From contig NZ_FONG01000010.1 of the NCBI RefSeq assembly GCF_900112845.1, positions 234,774-298,773 of the forward strand: DNA of 64,000 nt, read 5' to 3'. This stretch comes from Actinacidiphila alni. Lineage in GTDB: Bacteria > Actinomycetota > Actinomycetes > Streptomycetales > Streptomycetaceae. The notes below the pieces were generated by a model. It had not been told where the DNA came from, did no database searches, and worked only from the letters and a program-made list of their open reading frames with translations. This document shows positions 7,968-15,923 of this stretch, one piece after another. The stretch's first letter is position 1; each line of letters starts with the position of its first letter. The translations under genes and the position numbers were made by a program.

Positions 7968-8052
7968 GGATGCATGACCTCCCGTTGGCAGGGGTTGGCC
8001 GGGTCAGTGTTGAACTGGGCACATCAACTGTCAACACTTTCGACATGCATCA

Positions 8053-8203
8053 CGAAAGCTTCGAATGGCGGTCGCTCCACGCAACACCCCATATTCCCAG
8101 GTCAATCCCCACCCTCCCGCTGCTGATTCACGTCTCGCTCAACGGCCACTTCCGCAGGAGTGGATCACACGGAATCGAATCCCCGAATGTTTCGAATCTT
8201 TCG
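8053..8203. promoter_or_regulatory. Xylanase-type operator sites upstream of xlnB
   Basis: Three sites resemble the CGAAACTTTCG palindrome described before Streptomyces xylanase genes. At 8053-8063 the minus strand reads CGAAGCTTTCG (one mismatch). At 8193-8203 the plus strand reads CGAATCTTTCG (one mismatch), and at 8184-8194 CGAATGTTTCG (two mismatches); the last two overlap by two bases. They fit xylan-dependent repression of xlnB-axeA by a LacI-type regulator encoded elsewhere. The rest of the 298-bp gap up to the MarR gene holds no gene I can see. Confidence 0.6.
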
Positions 8204-8265
8204 ACGCACCATCCGGTGCCGTCGACCCTCCCCCGCGAGGACGCCGCGCGTCGGCGGGCAGGCGG

Positions 8266-8742
8266 TCACGCGTGGCGGGCGAGGTCCGCCGAGACGTTGT
8301 CCGCGAGCCGCCGCAGGAGCGTCATGGCGGCCTTGGTCTCCTCGGGCGAGAGGTTCATGGCGGCGCCGATCGCCGGCGGTACGTCGCGGGCCCGGTCCCG
8401 CAGCCGGTCGCCCTCCTCGGTGAGGTTGACGTGCACGGTCCGCTCGTCCCGGGCGCTGCGCTCGCGGCGCACCAGGCCGGCCGCCTCAAGCCGCTTGATC
8501 AGCGGAGTGAGGGTGCCGTAGTCGAGCTGGAGCGCGGCACCGACGTCCTTGATCGGGACGGCGCCGTGCTGCCAGAGCACCAGCATCACCAGATACTGCG
8601 GATAGGTGAGACCGAGGTCGTCGAGCAGCGGCCGGTAGCGGCTGGTGACCGCACGGGAGGCGGCATACAGCGCGAAGCAGAGCTGGTCGTCCAGGAGCAG
8701 CGTGAACTCGCGCTCTGCTGCTGCTTCTCGCGTGCGGTCCAT
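8266..8742 (-). CDS. MarR-family regulator, OhrR-like
   Basis: A 158-residue winged-helix regulator. LDDQLCFALYAASRAV at about 18-33 carries Cys22 in the place where OhrR proteins hold the peroxide-sensing cysteine, and the wing motif DYGTLTPLIKRLEAAGLVRRERSARDERTV (67-96) is typical. OhrR proteins repress an organic hydroperoxide reductase until the cysteine is oxidised. No ohr gene is present here; the divergent gene is an alpha/beta hydrolase, so the target may be that esterase. A perfect inverted repeat at 8831-8853 in the shared region is the likely operator. Confidence 0.85.
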   Translation of the reverse strand: MDRTREAAAEREFTLLLDDQLCFALYAASRAVTSRYRPLLDDLGLTYPQYLVMLVLWQHGAVPIKDVGAALQLDYGTLTPLIKRLEAAGLVRRERSARDERTVHVNLTEEGDRLRDRARDVPPAIGAAMNLSPEETKAAMTLLRRLADNVSADLARHA

Positions 8743-8830
8743 GGGGCGCGGCCCTCCTGGGGTGACGGGTAGGACATCGACCGTTACGACATCGACCTTT
8801 GAGCCTAGCTTTACTGGACGGCAATTTCAA

Positions 8831-8853
8831 CGTGCACATTTAACTTGTGCACG
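8831..8853. promoter_or_regulatory. MarR operator: perfect 8-bp inverted repeat
   Basis: CGTGCACA and TGTGCACG flank a 7-bp AT-rich spacer (TTTAACT). The site lies between the OhrR-like gene and the esterase and stands out from the GC-rich background by its AT-rich flanks (TTTCAA before, ATGTAAT after). Symmetry and length fit a MarR dimer site. Confidence 0.65.
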
Positions 8854-8962
8854 ATGTAATCGTGTCCTAGTCTTCTGGATGTGCGGACGACGCTTCCACC
8901 GAGCAGCATGGGAAGCGCCGGGCACATGCACCGTCCGTCCCGTCGTGCGAGGAGTCCCCGTC

Positions 8963-9994
8963 ATGTCCGAACCCGCTTCCCGGCCCGCCGCAGAGTCCAC
9001 GGCCACGCCCACGTCCACGTCCGCCGACGCCGCGTCGTCACCCGCGGGACCCGTACTGGAGCCCGCCGCCGCCGAGTTCGCCGCCGCCACCGCCAATCCG
9101 CCGTATCTGTTCGACCTCGGCCCCGAGGCCGGCCGCAAGGCCGTCGACGAGGTGCAGTCGGGCGAGATCGCGGCGCCCGAGATCGACGAGGAGTGGGTGA
9201 CCGTCCAGGGCGGGCCCACCGGCTCGGTGCGCGCGCGGATCGTCCGCCCCAAGGGCGCCACCGGCACGCTCCCGGTGATCGTCTACATCCACGGCGCCGG
9301 CTGGGTCTTCGGCAACGCCCGCACCCACGACCGGCTGGTGCGCGAACTGGCCACCGGCGTCGGCGCCGCCGTGGTCTTCCCCGAGTACGACCTGTCCCCC
9401 GAGGCCCGCTACCCGGTCGCGATCGAGCAGAATTACGCGGTCGCCCGCTGGGTCGCCACCGACGGCGCGGCCAACGGCCTGGACGCCGCCCGTATCGCGG
9501 TCGCCGGGGATTCCGTCGGCGGCAACATGGCGGCGGCGCTCACCTTGATGGCCAAGGACCGCGGCGATGTCCCGCTGGTGCAGCAGGTGCTCTTCTACCC
9601 GGTCACCGACGCGTCCTTCGACACCGGCTCCTACCGGCAGTTCGCGACCGGCTACTTCCTGCGGCGCGACGCCATGCAGTGGTTCTGGGACCAGTACACC
9701 ACCGACCCCGCGCAGCGCGCCGAGATCACCGCGTCGCCGCTGCGGGCGACCACGGAGCAGCTCGCCGGGCTGCCGCCGGCCCTGGTCGTCACCGGTGAGG
9801 CGGATGTGCTGCGCGACGAGGGCGAGGCGTACGCCGACAAGCTCCGGCAGGCGGGCGTCGCCGTCGCCGCGACCCGCTACCCCGCGATCATCCACGACTT
9901 CGTGATGCTCAACGCGCTGCGCGGCACGAAGGCCGCCGAGGCCGCCATCGGCCAGGCGGTCGCGGCACTGCGCTCGGCGCTCGCCACGGGCTGA
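8963..9994 (+). CDS. Alpha/beta hydrolase, hormone-sensitive-lipase-like esterase
   Basis: A 343-residue esterase. Oxyanion motif HGAGW at 110-114 (HGGG type), nucleophile Ser184 in GDSVGG, Asp281 in GEADVLRDEG and His311 in IHDF complete the catalytic triad. This subfamily hydrolyses short acyl esters and is usually cytoplasmic; a Ser/Thr/Ala-rich first 35 residues are not a signal peptide. The ATG follows GAGGAG at 8949-8954. Its promoter shares the MarR operator, so it is a probable target of the OhrR-like repressor. The physiological ester is unknown. Confidence 0.9.
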   Translation: MSEPASRPAAESTATPTSTSADAASSPAGPVLEPAAAEFAAATANPPYLFDLGPEAGRKAVDEVQSGEIAAPEIDEEWVTVQGGPTGSVRARIVRPKGATGTLPVIVYIHGAGWVFGNARTHDRLVRELATGVGAAVVFPEYDLSPEARYPVAIEQNYAVARWVATDGAANGLDAARIAVAGDSVGGNMAAALTLMAKDRGDVPLVQQVLFYPVTDASFDTGSYRQFATGYFLRRDAMQWFWDQYTTDPAQRAEITASPLRATTEQLAGLPPALVVTGEADVLRDEGEAYADKLRQAGVAVAATRYPAIIHDFVMLNALRGTKAAEAAIGQAVAALRSALATG

Positions 9995-10007
9995 GCGCGG
10001 CGCCCCT

Positions 10008-10047
10008 ACGCCGGACCCGGCCGCCCGCGGGCGGCCGGGTCCGGCGT
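10008..10047. terminator. Bidirectional terminator, perfect 40-bp palindrome
   Basis: The 19-bp arms 10008-10026 and 10029-10047 are exact reverse complements around a GC centre, followed by TTG on the plus strand. It lies between the convergent esterase and membrane-protein genes and can serve both. Confidence 0.85.
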
Positions 10048-10069
10048 TTGACGGCGGACAGGCCCGATG

Positions 10070-11092
10070 TCAGACCAGTGAACGGGCCAGCGAGCGGCCC
10101 CACATGCCCATGTGGCCGAACGCCTCGGGATGCCACACCCCGACCCCCAGCACCGGCACCACCAGCAGGATCGCCAGGACCAGCGAGGTCTCGCCGAGTG
10201 TCGACAGCTCGTAGCGCTCCACCAGGGTGCCCAGCACCATCAGGCTGAGGAAGACGACGGCGGCGAGCGCGAGCAGATCACCGACCGCGTAGACCGCCAC
10301 GACCCCGGCGCCCGGGTGTTCCCAGCGCGCGTACGTGAAGCTGGTGCCGGCCAGTATCACCAGCAGGAGCAGGCAGCAGCCGGTCAGCACCGTCAGCCAT
10401 GTCGTCCACTGCGGTGCCGGCGGCTTGCGGTCCTCGGGGGCGTCCTCCGCCGCTTCGGCGTCCCCGGCCGTCGCGGCGTCCTTCGCCTTGCTCAGCTTGG
10501 TGGCACCCGCGGGTACGGCGTCGGCGGGCGCCGGGCGGGCGCTGCCGATGGCGGCGCGGGCGGCGGCCATCTGGGTGTCGGAGGCATCGAGCCGCCGCCG
10601 GGCCGAGGCCAGCACCCGGTCGACCTCCCGCAGCCGGTTCTCGGTCGCGCCGGACTGGGGGTCGTCGGCGACGAGGACCGCGGCGGCAGAGCGGTCGCCC
10701 GCGACCGGGACGAGGGGCGGTGCCGGTCGCGGCCGGTGCCGGTCGCCCTCGCCGGACATGCGGCGGGCGACGATCGCCAGTTCCTCGGCAGCGTCCCGCT
10801 TGCCGCGGGCCGTGGTCAGCAGCGCTTCCGCCGCCACCAGGCGGTCCTGATGCTCCGCCAGGTCGCGGCGGCGCCGCCGTACGTCGACCGCGCCCGCGTC
10901 ATTGGCCCGGCTCTCCAACTGGGCGCACCACGCCTGGAGATCGGCCACGAGATTCATCAGCGTCTGGACCACGGCGGTGATGACGGTGAGCACCTCGCGC
11001 ACGAGCACATGCCCGTGGTGTCCGTCGTCGTCCCCCGTGACCGATGGTGGTTCCGGCTCCGGCGCCCCGCCGGCCGGCTCCCCCTGCGACAT
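10070..11092 (-). CDS. Coiled-coil membrane protein of unknown function
   Basis: A 340-residue protein without a recognised family. Residues 1-35 are acidic/proline-rich, 40-70 amphipathic, and about 75-200 are Ala/Arg/Glu-rich helices with heptad character (RRRRDLAEHQDRLVAAEALL; NRLREVDRVLASARRRLDAS), suggesting a cytoplasmic coiled coil. After a Pro/Ala/Glu linker come four hydrophobic segments (about 233-255, 263-290, 303-322 and a short last one). The ATG at 11092 follows GGGGG at eight bases; an upstream ATG at 11140 is less likely. It is alone, not obviously in an operon. A structural or sensory role in the membrane is possible but not shown. Confidence 0.65.
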   Translation of the reverse strand: MSQGEPAGGAPEPEPPSVTGDDDGHHGHVLVREVLTVITAVVQTLMNLVADLQAWCAQLESRANDAGAVDVRRRRRDLAEHQDRLVAAEALLTTARGKRDAAEELAIVARRMSGEGDRHRPRPAPPLVPVAGDRSAAAVLVADDPQSGATENRLREVDRVLASARRRLDASDTQMAAARAAIGSARPAPADAVPAGATKLSKAKDAATAGDAEAAEDAPEDRKPPAPQWTTWLTVLTGCCLLLLVILAGTSFTYARWEHPGAGVVAVYAVGDLLALAAVVFLSLMVLGTLVERYELSTLGETSLVLAILLVVPVLGVGVWHPEAFGHMGMWGRSLARSLV

Positions 11093-11416
11093 CGAACTGC
11101 CCCCGTTCTCGACCGGCTCCCCGATGCCGCGCCGCGGCATCGGCAGTCCCCGGGACCCATCAGATCACCTGCGCCGGTGATCGGCCACCCTGTTTCGCGC
11201 GCCACGCCGGAGCGGTACGAGCACGGTCCGACCGCCGTTCGCGCCGGGCGCACGATGCGCGGCGCCGGGGGCTCCGGCGGGAACGTCCGGCGCCTCCCTG
11301 CCGGGGGATGGCGGTGACCGGAGGGGTGGGTCCGGTCCGGCAGGGAGGCGCTGTCAACGGGGTGGTCCGGCGCGGTGCCGCGCCGCGACCCGTGGGGGGA
11401 TCGAGGGGAGGGCGGG
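11093..11416. other. 324-bp gap; hairpin after the GH99-like gene
   Basis: No gene is seen. A hairpin at 11368-11385 (CGGCGCG, loop GTGC, CGCGCCG) lies 32-49 bp past the stop codon of the GH99-like gene on its strand and is a plausible terminator. The remainder is GC-rich sequence with short GTCCGG repeats. Confidence 0.5.
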
Positions 11417-13099
11417 TCAGTCGACGATCAGGTCGAACTGCTCCCATCCGCCGATGGTCGCCCGATTGGCGATCAGCGCGCCCGCACCGGCGTTCTCGGC
11501 CGTCACGTACTGGTTGTTGGCCAGGGCGCGCAGGCTCACGGTGCCGTTGGAATTGTGGACGAGCTGGAAGGTCTCCCAAGGGCCGACCGAAGTGCGGTTG
11601 GCGATCAGCGCGGCGGCGCCCGCGTTCTCGGCGGTGACGATCAGATTGTTGGCGTGCGCCCGCAGTGCGATGGCGCCGCCGCCCGCGTCGAGCTGGTCGA
11701 ACTTCTCCCAGGTGCCGATCGCGGTGCGGTTGGCGATCAGCGGTGAGGAGCCGGCGTTGTCGGCCGTCACGTAGTTGTTGTTGGCGCGGGCGCGCAGGCT
11801 GATCACCGTGCCGCTGCCGCTGCCGGGGTTGCCGATGACGGGTTGGGTGGGGCGGGTGGGGGTGAGGGGGATCTGCCCTTTGAGCATGCGGCCGCCGTCG
11901 CCGGTCAGGCGCAGGTAGTAGTCGGAGGAGCAGGCGGTGCCGTCCTCGTCGAGGGCGAGCATGCCGGAGTCGGCGGGGAGCCAGGCGGTGGATTCGGCGG
12001 TCTTGGCGATCTGGTTGCCCTCGTTGTACTCGTCGAACATCGAGATGTAGACAGAGGCGACGCCGGCGCGTTTCATGTTGTAGAACTGCCGCCACATGAA
12101 GTCCCCGTGCGCCCGCTGCCGCAGCGACACGGCACCGGGCAGCACGCAGGGCTGGTAGTCGATGCCGTGCGCGGCGCATTCGGCCAGGTCCGGGACGGTC
12201 GCCACGTTGTAGAAGTTGTCGGCGTCCCCGACGTTCCCGATCCGGCCCACCATCCACGGCGAGAGCATGTCGAAGGCGCGGTACACATCCCCGAACCCCG
12301 GCCGTGAATCACGGTCACCGGTCCGCCACCACGTCGGCACACCCCCGATCACATAACACCCCTGCCCCTTGAACCAGTTCACGACATCCAGACACGGCGC
12401 GGGAGCCCAGGGCCGTTTGTCGTCGTTGAAGCCGAAGCCCCAGATACAGACGACGGGCTTGCCGTTCTGCTTGGCGTACGCCGAGGACGCGGTGTGCGCC
12501 TTCATCTTGCTGGTCCAGTCGGCCTTGATCTCCGACTGCATGTTCGTCCAGTCGGTGACGTCGTACATGATGTAGAACTTCCGGCCGTGCGACTCCGCCG
12601 CACTCCGCACCTTCGCCGCCATCGCATCCCGCGTCGGACCCTCCCCACCCGTCGGGTTGAACCGCTGGAGGGCGGCGGTGTCGATGCTGTTCTGCTGCAT
12701 CCACAGGAAATGCGTGTCCACCGTCTGCTGGTCGTACGACGAGAACAGCGTCGCCGGCTGACCATTGCCGAGATTCGCGTAGGACGTGCGGTACGTCGCG
12801 GTGTAGTCGCGCATCTCCGGCCAGGCGACGATGCCGGTGTTGGACGGCGAAGGGGCCTGGCCGGCGTTGGCGCTCCAGTGCCACCACGCGTTGATCGGGG
12901 CGCCGTCGCCAATGCAGGCGAACCAGCCCTGATAGCCGACCGTCACCTTGCCGACCACATCACCGGGACCGCTCGCGGCGGGCGCCGCGGCGGCGGTGGG
13001 CGAGGCCGACGCGGCCTTGGCAAGACCGAGGGCGGCGAGGGCCGCGGCGGACGTGCCGCCCGCGGTGACGCTCAACAACGTACGACGTGACACTGCCAT
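11417..13099 (-). CDS. Secreted GH99/GH71-like glycosidase with beta-trefoil C-terminus
   Basis: A 560-residue exported protein. SRRTLL at 4-9 plus a hydrophobic segment to about 33 is a Tat-type signal. Residues about 48-400 match the GH99/GH71-like TIM barrel of actinobacterial putative xylosidases (VGYQGWFACIGDG, FNPTGGEGPTRDAMAAKVRSAA, YDVTDW, PVVCIWGFG, SMFDEYNEGNQIAK). The FDEYNEG motif probably carries an acidic catalytic residue. Residues about 420-560 hold three repeats of about 45 residues (NNYVTADNAG, NNLIVTAENAG, NNQYVTAENAG), a fascin/ricin-like beta-trefoil that likely binds sugar. Substrate unknown; members act on alpha-mannan- or glucan-type chains in related families. Upstream direct and inverted repeats suggest sugar-controlled transcription. 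Confidence 0.8.
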   Translation of the reverse strand: MAVSRRTLLSVTAGGTSAAALAALGLAKAASASPTAAAAPAASGPGDVVGKVTVGYQGWFACIGDGAPINAWWHWSANAGQAPSPSNTGIVAWPEMRDYTATYRTSYANLGNGQPATLFSSYDQQTVDTHFLWMQQNSIDTAALQRFNPTGGEGPTRDAMAAKVRSAAESHGRKFYIMYDVTDWTNMQSEIKADWTSKMKAHTASSAYAKQNGKPVVCIWGFGFNDDKRPWAPAPCLDVVNWFKGQGCYVIGGVPTWWRTGDRDSRPGFGDVYRAFDMLSPWMVGRIGNVGDADNFYNVATVPDLAECAAHGIDYQPCVLPGAVSLRQRAHGDFMWRQFYNMKRAGVASVYISMFDEYNEGNQIAKTAESTAWLPADSGMLALDEDGTACSSDYYLRLTGDGGRMLKGQIPLTPTRPTQPVIGNPGSGSGTVISLRARANNNYVTADNAGSSPLIANRTAIGTWEKFDQLDAGGGAIALRAHANNLIVTAENAGAAALIANRTSVGPWETFQLVHNSNGTVSLRALANNQYVTAENAGAGALIANRATIGGWEQFDLIVD

Positions 13100-13561
13100 G
13101 GGGGGACTCCGTACGGCGACGCGCGGCGGGGGTGCCGCGCGTATCGGTGGGCTGAGTGTGGGGGGTCATACTGTTCGCGGTGGGCGGCGTTCAACAGATG
13201 AACTCAGTGCTGACCGACGGGTTAGCCGGCTGCCATCCCTGCTCGATGGTCGTTTGCGTTTGTTTGCGCTGGCTTGCGTTGGGAAACGACGCGTGCGGTC
13301 CTCTCACACACGTCACGCGAAGCACTTGTGCATGAGTGGTTCCGGCACGCAGCGATTCAACTGCTGAACCAAACATTGCGTCAAGGCTCCGGACCCGATC
13401 GGACGTTTATCCGGAAAAGTGCCAATCATCCGCAGTAGGACGGGAGTTGAACGCTCTGTTCAATGCCGAAAGGTCGGACGACCGACTTCAGAGGATGGCG
13501 GCAGGGCGGTGGCCGGCAGAGCGCCGCACGGCGGAGCGGCGCACAAGAAGAGGGGGCGGCG
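13100..13561. promoter_or_regulatory. 462-bp regulatory region before the GH99-like gene
   Basis: No gene is seen. Two signals stand out. GTTCA-N5-TGAAC at 13189-13203 is a perfect inverted repeat about 90 bp before the start codon. TTTGCG, TTTGCG and CTTGCG start at 13253, 13263 and 13273, exactly one helical turn apart, so a regulator could bind them on one DNA face. Both are good operator candidates for the GH99-like gene on the minus strand. The AT content is higher here than around it. Confidence 0.5.
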
Positions 13562-13846
13562 TCACGCGGACAGCGCCTGCTCCTGCCCGTCCGCTCCGCC
13601 CTCGTCGGGCGCGCAGGCCGCGGCCAGGACGTCCAGCGACATGCCGAGCGCGGCGGCGAGCGCCACCACGGTGAAGAAGGCCGGTGTCGGCGCCCGGCCG
13701 GTCTCAATCTTGCGCAGGGTCTCCGCGGAGACCCCGGCGGCCGCGGCCACGTCCACCATGCTGCGGTCGCCGCGTGCCGCACGCAGCAGCGCGCCGAAGC
13801 GCTCACCGCGGGCGCGCTCCTCGGGGGTCAGGGGTGTTCTCACCAT
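13562..13846 (-). CDS. Small XRE-family repressor
   Basis: A 94-residue protein that is nearly all helix-turn-helix: FGALLRAARGDRSMVDVAAAAGVSAETLRKIETGRAPTP at about 17-55 is a Cro/CI-type domain, with a short acidic tail that ends QEQALSA. It is divergent from a methionine aminopeptidase gene 87 bp away. A 22-bp near-perfect palindrome begins eight bases upstream of its start codon, so it very probably represses itself and the aminopeptidase. No sensor domain is present; induction would need another factor or a ligand bound by the HTH unit. Confidence 0.85.
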   Translation of the reverse strand: MVRTPLTPEERARGERFGALLRAARGDRSMVDVAAAAGVSAETLRKIETGRAPTPAFFTVVALAAALGMSLDVLAAACAPDEGGADGQEQALSA

Positions 13847-13853
13847 GCCCGTG

Positions 13854-13875
13854 ATACTAATACCGGTATAAGTAT
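13854..13875. promoter_or_regulatory. 22-bp palindromic operator between XRE repressor and map
   Basis: The half-sites ATACTAATACC and GGTATAAGTAT mirror each other at ten of eleven pairs. The AT-rich sequence contains TATA-like -10 elements on both strands, so binding would block both divergent promoters. The XRE start is only eight bases away, suggesting a very short leader. Confidence 0.75.
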
Positions 13876-13932
13876 TGGGTCACATCGCGGTCGGACGGGT
13901 CCGGCCGCGCGCAAGCCGAGGAGTGGCGGGAC

Positions 13933-14700
13933 ATGGTGGAGATCAAGACCGACGCGGCGCTGGACGCGATGCGCGAGGCCGGGCGCGTCGTGGCGCAGGC
14001 GCTCGCGGCGGCGCGGGAAGCGGCGGCCGTGGGCGTACGGCTGCGGGAGCTGGACGAGGCGGCCCGCGCCGTCCTGGACGAGGCGGGCGCCGGCTCGCCC
14101 TTCCTCGGCTACCAGCCGTCCTTCGCGCCGACCCCCTTTCCCGCGGTGCTCTGCGCCTCGGTCAACGACGCGGTCGCGCACGGCATCCCCGACGACTACC
14201 GGCTGCGCGACGGCGATCTGGTGAGCATCGACTGCGGCGCGGAGCTGGACGGCTGGACCGGCGACGCGGCCGTCAGCTTCATCGTGGGCACCGCGCGCCC
14301 GGCGGACGTCGAATTGATCGCCGCCACCCGGCGCGCCCTGGACGCGGGCATCGCGGCGGCCGTCGTCGGCCACCGGATCGGGGACATCTCGCACGCGATC
14401 GGGTCGGCGGCCCGCGCGGCCCGCTGTGGCATGCCCGCGGACTTCGGCGGCCACGGCATCGGCCGCCGGATGCACGAGGACCCGCACGTGCCGGGCCGCG
14501 GCCGGCCGGGGCGCGGTTTCCCGCTCCGCCACGGCCTGGCGCTGGCCATCGAACCGATGCTGATGGCCGGCGGCAGCGACACCTACCGTACGGACGCCGA
14601 CGGCTGGACACTGCGCACCGTCGACGGCAGCCGCGCCGCGCACATCGAGCACACCATCGCGGTCACCGAGCAGGGTCCGCGCATCCTCACACTGCTCTGA
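13933..14700 (+). CDS. map: Type I methionine aminopeptidase
   Basis: A 255-residue cytosolic metalloenzyme that removes the initiator Met from new proteins. All five metal ligands of the pita-bread fold are visible: Asp100 (SIDCGAELDGWTGDA), Asp111, His174 (GGHGIGRRMHE), Glu207 (AIEPML) and Glu239 (HIEHTIAV); His83 in AHG is the conserved substrate-site residue. There is no N-terminal zinc finger or SH3-binding extension. Unlike the housekeeping copy, which normally sits in the ribosomal secY-adk-map cluster, this one is alone and faces a dedicated XRE repressor, so it is likely an additional, inducible enzyme. Confidence 0.93.
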   Translation: MVEIKTDAALDAMREAGRVVAQALAAAREAAAVGVRLRELDEAARAVLDEAGAGSPFLGYQPSFAPTPFPAVLCASVNDAVAHGIPDDYRLRDGDLVSIDCGAELDGWTGDAAVSFIVGTARPADVELIAATRRALDAGIAAAVVGHRIGDISHAIGSAARAARCGMPADFGGHGIGRRMHEDPHVPGRGRPGRGFPLRHGLALAIEPMLMAGGSDTYRTDADGWTLRTVDGSRAAHIEHTIAVTEQGPRILTLL

Positions 14701-14842
14701 GCGCCGCGGCGGCGGACGGTCCCCGCCCCACGTCCGGAACGGGCGGCGCTACGGGCAGTTTGGCCAACCGCCACACACGGCACCCGCGGTAACCCCCGTT
14801 GACCTGTGCCTTCGTCCGACCGGTCCGGGCCACACCGGGCAG

Positions 14843-14856
14843 TTTGTTGTTTGTTA
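14843..14856. promoter_or_regulatory. TTTGTTG/TTTGTTA direct repeat before the DeoR gene
   Basis: Two 7-bp units lie in tandem about 90 bp before the DeoR-family start. DeoR proteins often bind such T-rich direct repeats, so this may be an autoregulatory site; TATAAC at about 14886 could be the -10 element downstream of it. Confidence 0.4.
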
Positions 14857-14941
14857 TGGGCCGGTCCCTGTCAAAGTGGCGTTGGTATAACTCTTCCACG
14901 GGCAAAACCGGGCACGCCGTGCCCGGACCGGTGAGAGTCAG

Positions 14942-15712
14942 GTGGTGACCGTGCGAGCGCAAGAACGCCAGCACCGCATCCTCGCGCTCGCGCGCCACCA
15001 GGGCCAGGTCGAGGTCACCTTGATGGCCGCCGACCTGAAGGTGGCGCCGGAGACGATCCGGCGCGATCTCGGTGTGCTGGAGAGCCGGGGCCTGGTCCGC
15101 CGTACCTACGGCGGCGCCTACCCCGTGGAGGGCGCGGGTTTCGAGACCGACCTCGCCCAGCGGGTCACGCTGCACGTCGCCGACAAGCGGCGGATCGCGG
15201 CCGAGGCGGTCAAGCTGCTCGGCGAGGCGGAGACGGTCTTCGTGGACGAGGGGTACACCCCGCAACTGCTGGCGGCGCTGCTGCCGAGCGACCGGCCGCT
15301 GACCGTGGTCACCGCGTCGCTGACCACCGCGGCGGCCGTCGCGGACTCCGCGAACACCACTGTGCTGCTGCTCGGCGGCCGTGTCCGGGCCCGGACACTG
15401 GCCACCGTCGGCTCCTGGGCGTGCGACATGCTCGCCGGCTTCGTCATCGATCTGGCCTTCGTCGGGTCGAACGGCATCTCCCGTGAACTCGGTCTCACCA
15501 CACCCGATCCGGTGGTGGCCGATGTGAAGGCGAAGGCGCTGGAGGTCTCCCGGCGCCGGATCTTCATGGGTCACCACAGCAAGTTCGGCGCGAGCAGCTT
15601 CTGCCGCTTCGCCCAGGTCGGCGACTTCGAGGCGATCGTCACCGACACCGGTCTGTCCAGCGCCGAGGCGCACCGCTACGCACTGCTGGGACCCCGCGTC
15701 TTCAGAGTGTGA
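14942..15712 (+). CDS. DeoR/GlpR-family sugar-responsive repressor
   Basis: A 256-residue regulator. The N-terminal winged helix (about 6-60: QERQHRILALARHQGQVEVTLMAADLKVAPETIRRDLGVLESRGLVRRTYGGA) is the DeoR signature. The C-terminal part (about 78-240) is the DeoRC sugar-phosphate sensor with VFVDEGYTPQLLAALLP, VVTASLTTAAAVA, LLGGRVRARTLATVG and DLAFVGSNGIS. Start is GTG at 14942 or 14945; GAGAG spacing favours 14945. It lies directly upstream of the polyol ABC operon on the same strand and most likely controls it, responding to a phosphorylated sugar. Confidence 0.9.
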   Translation: MVTVRAQERQHRILALARHQGQVEVTLMAADLKVAPETIRRDLGVLESRGLVRRTYGGAYPVEGAGFETDLAQRVTLHVADKRRIAAEAVKLLGEAETVFVDEGYTPQLLAALLPSDRPLTVVTASLTTAAAVADSANTTVLLLGGRVRARTLATVGSWACDMLAGFVIDLAFVGSNGISRELGLTTPDPVVADVKAKALEVSRRRIFMGHHSKFGASSFCRFAQVGDFEAIVTDTGLSSAEAHRYALLGPRVFRV

Positions 15713-15923
15713 CCCGCGGGCCCCGCCCCGCGCCCGTACTCGCCCACCGTCCCCCGGCCCTGTCCTCCGCAGAGCTGCCCGTTTCCGTCCGGTTCGCCAA
15801 TCCTGGCTACCCCCTGCCCTCCCGCACCCTCACTCACAGCATTCCCGGCACTCCCGGCTCCCCCGTATTCCCGGATCTTCCAGCACCCCCAACCCTCATC
15901 AACAGTCATGAAAGGGACGCATC

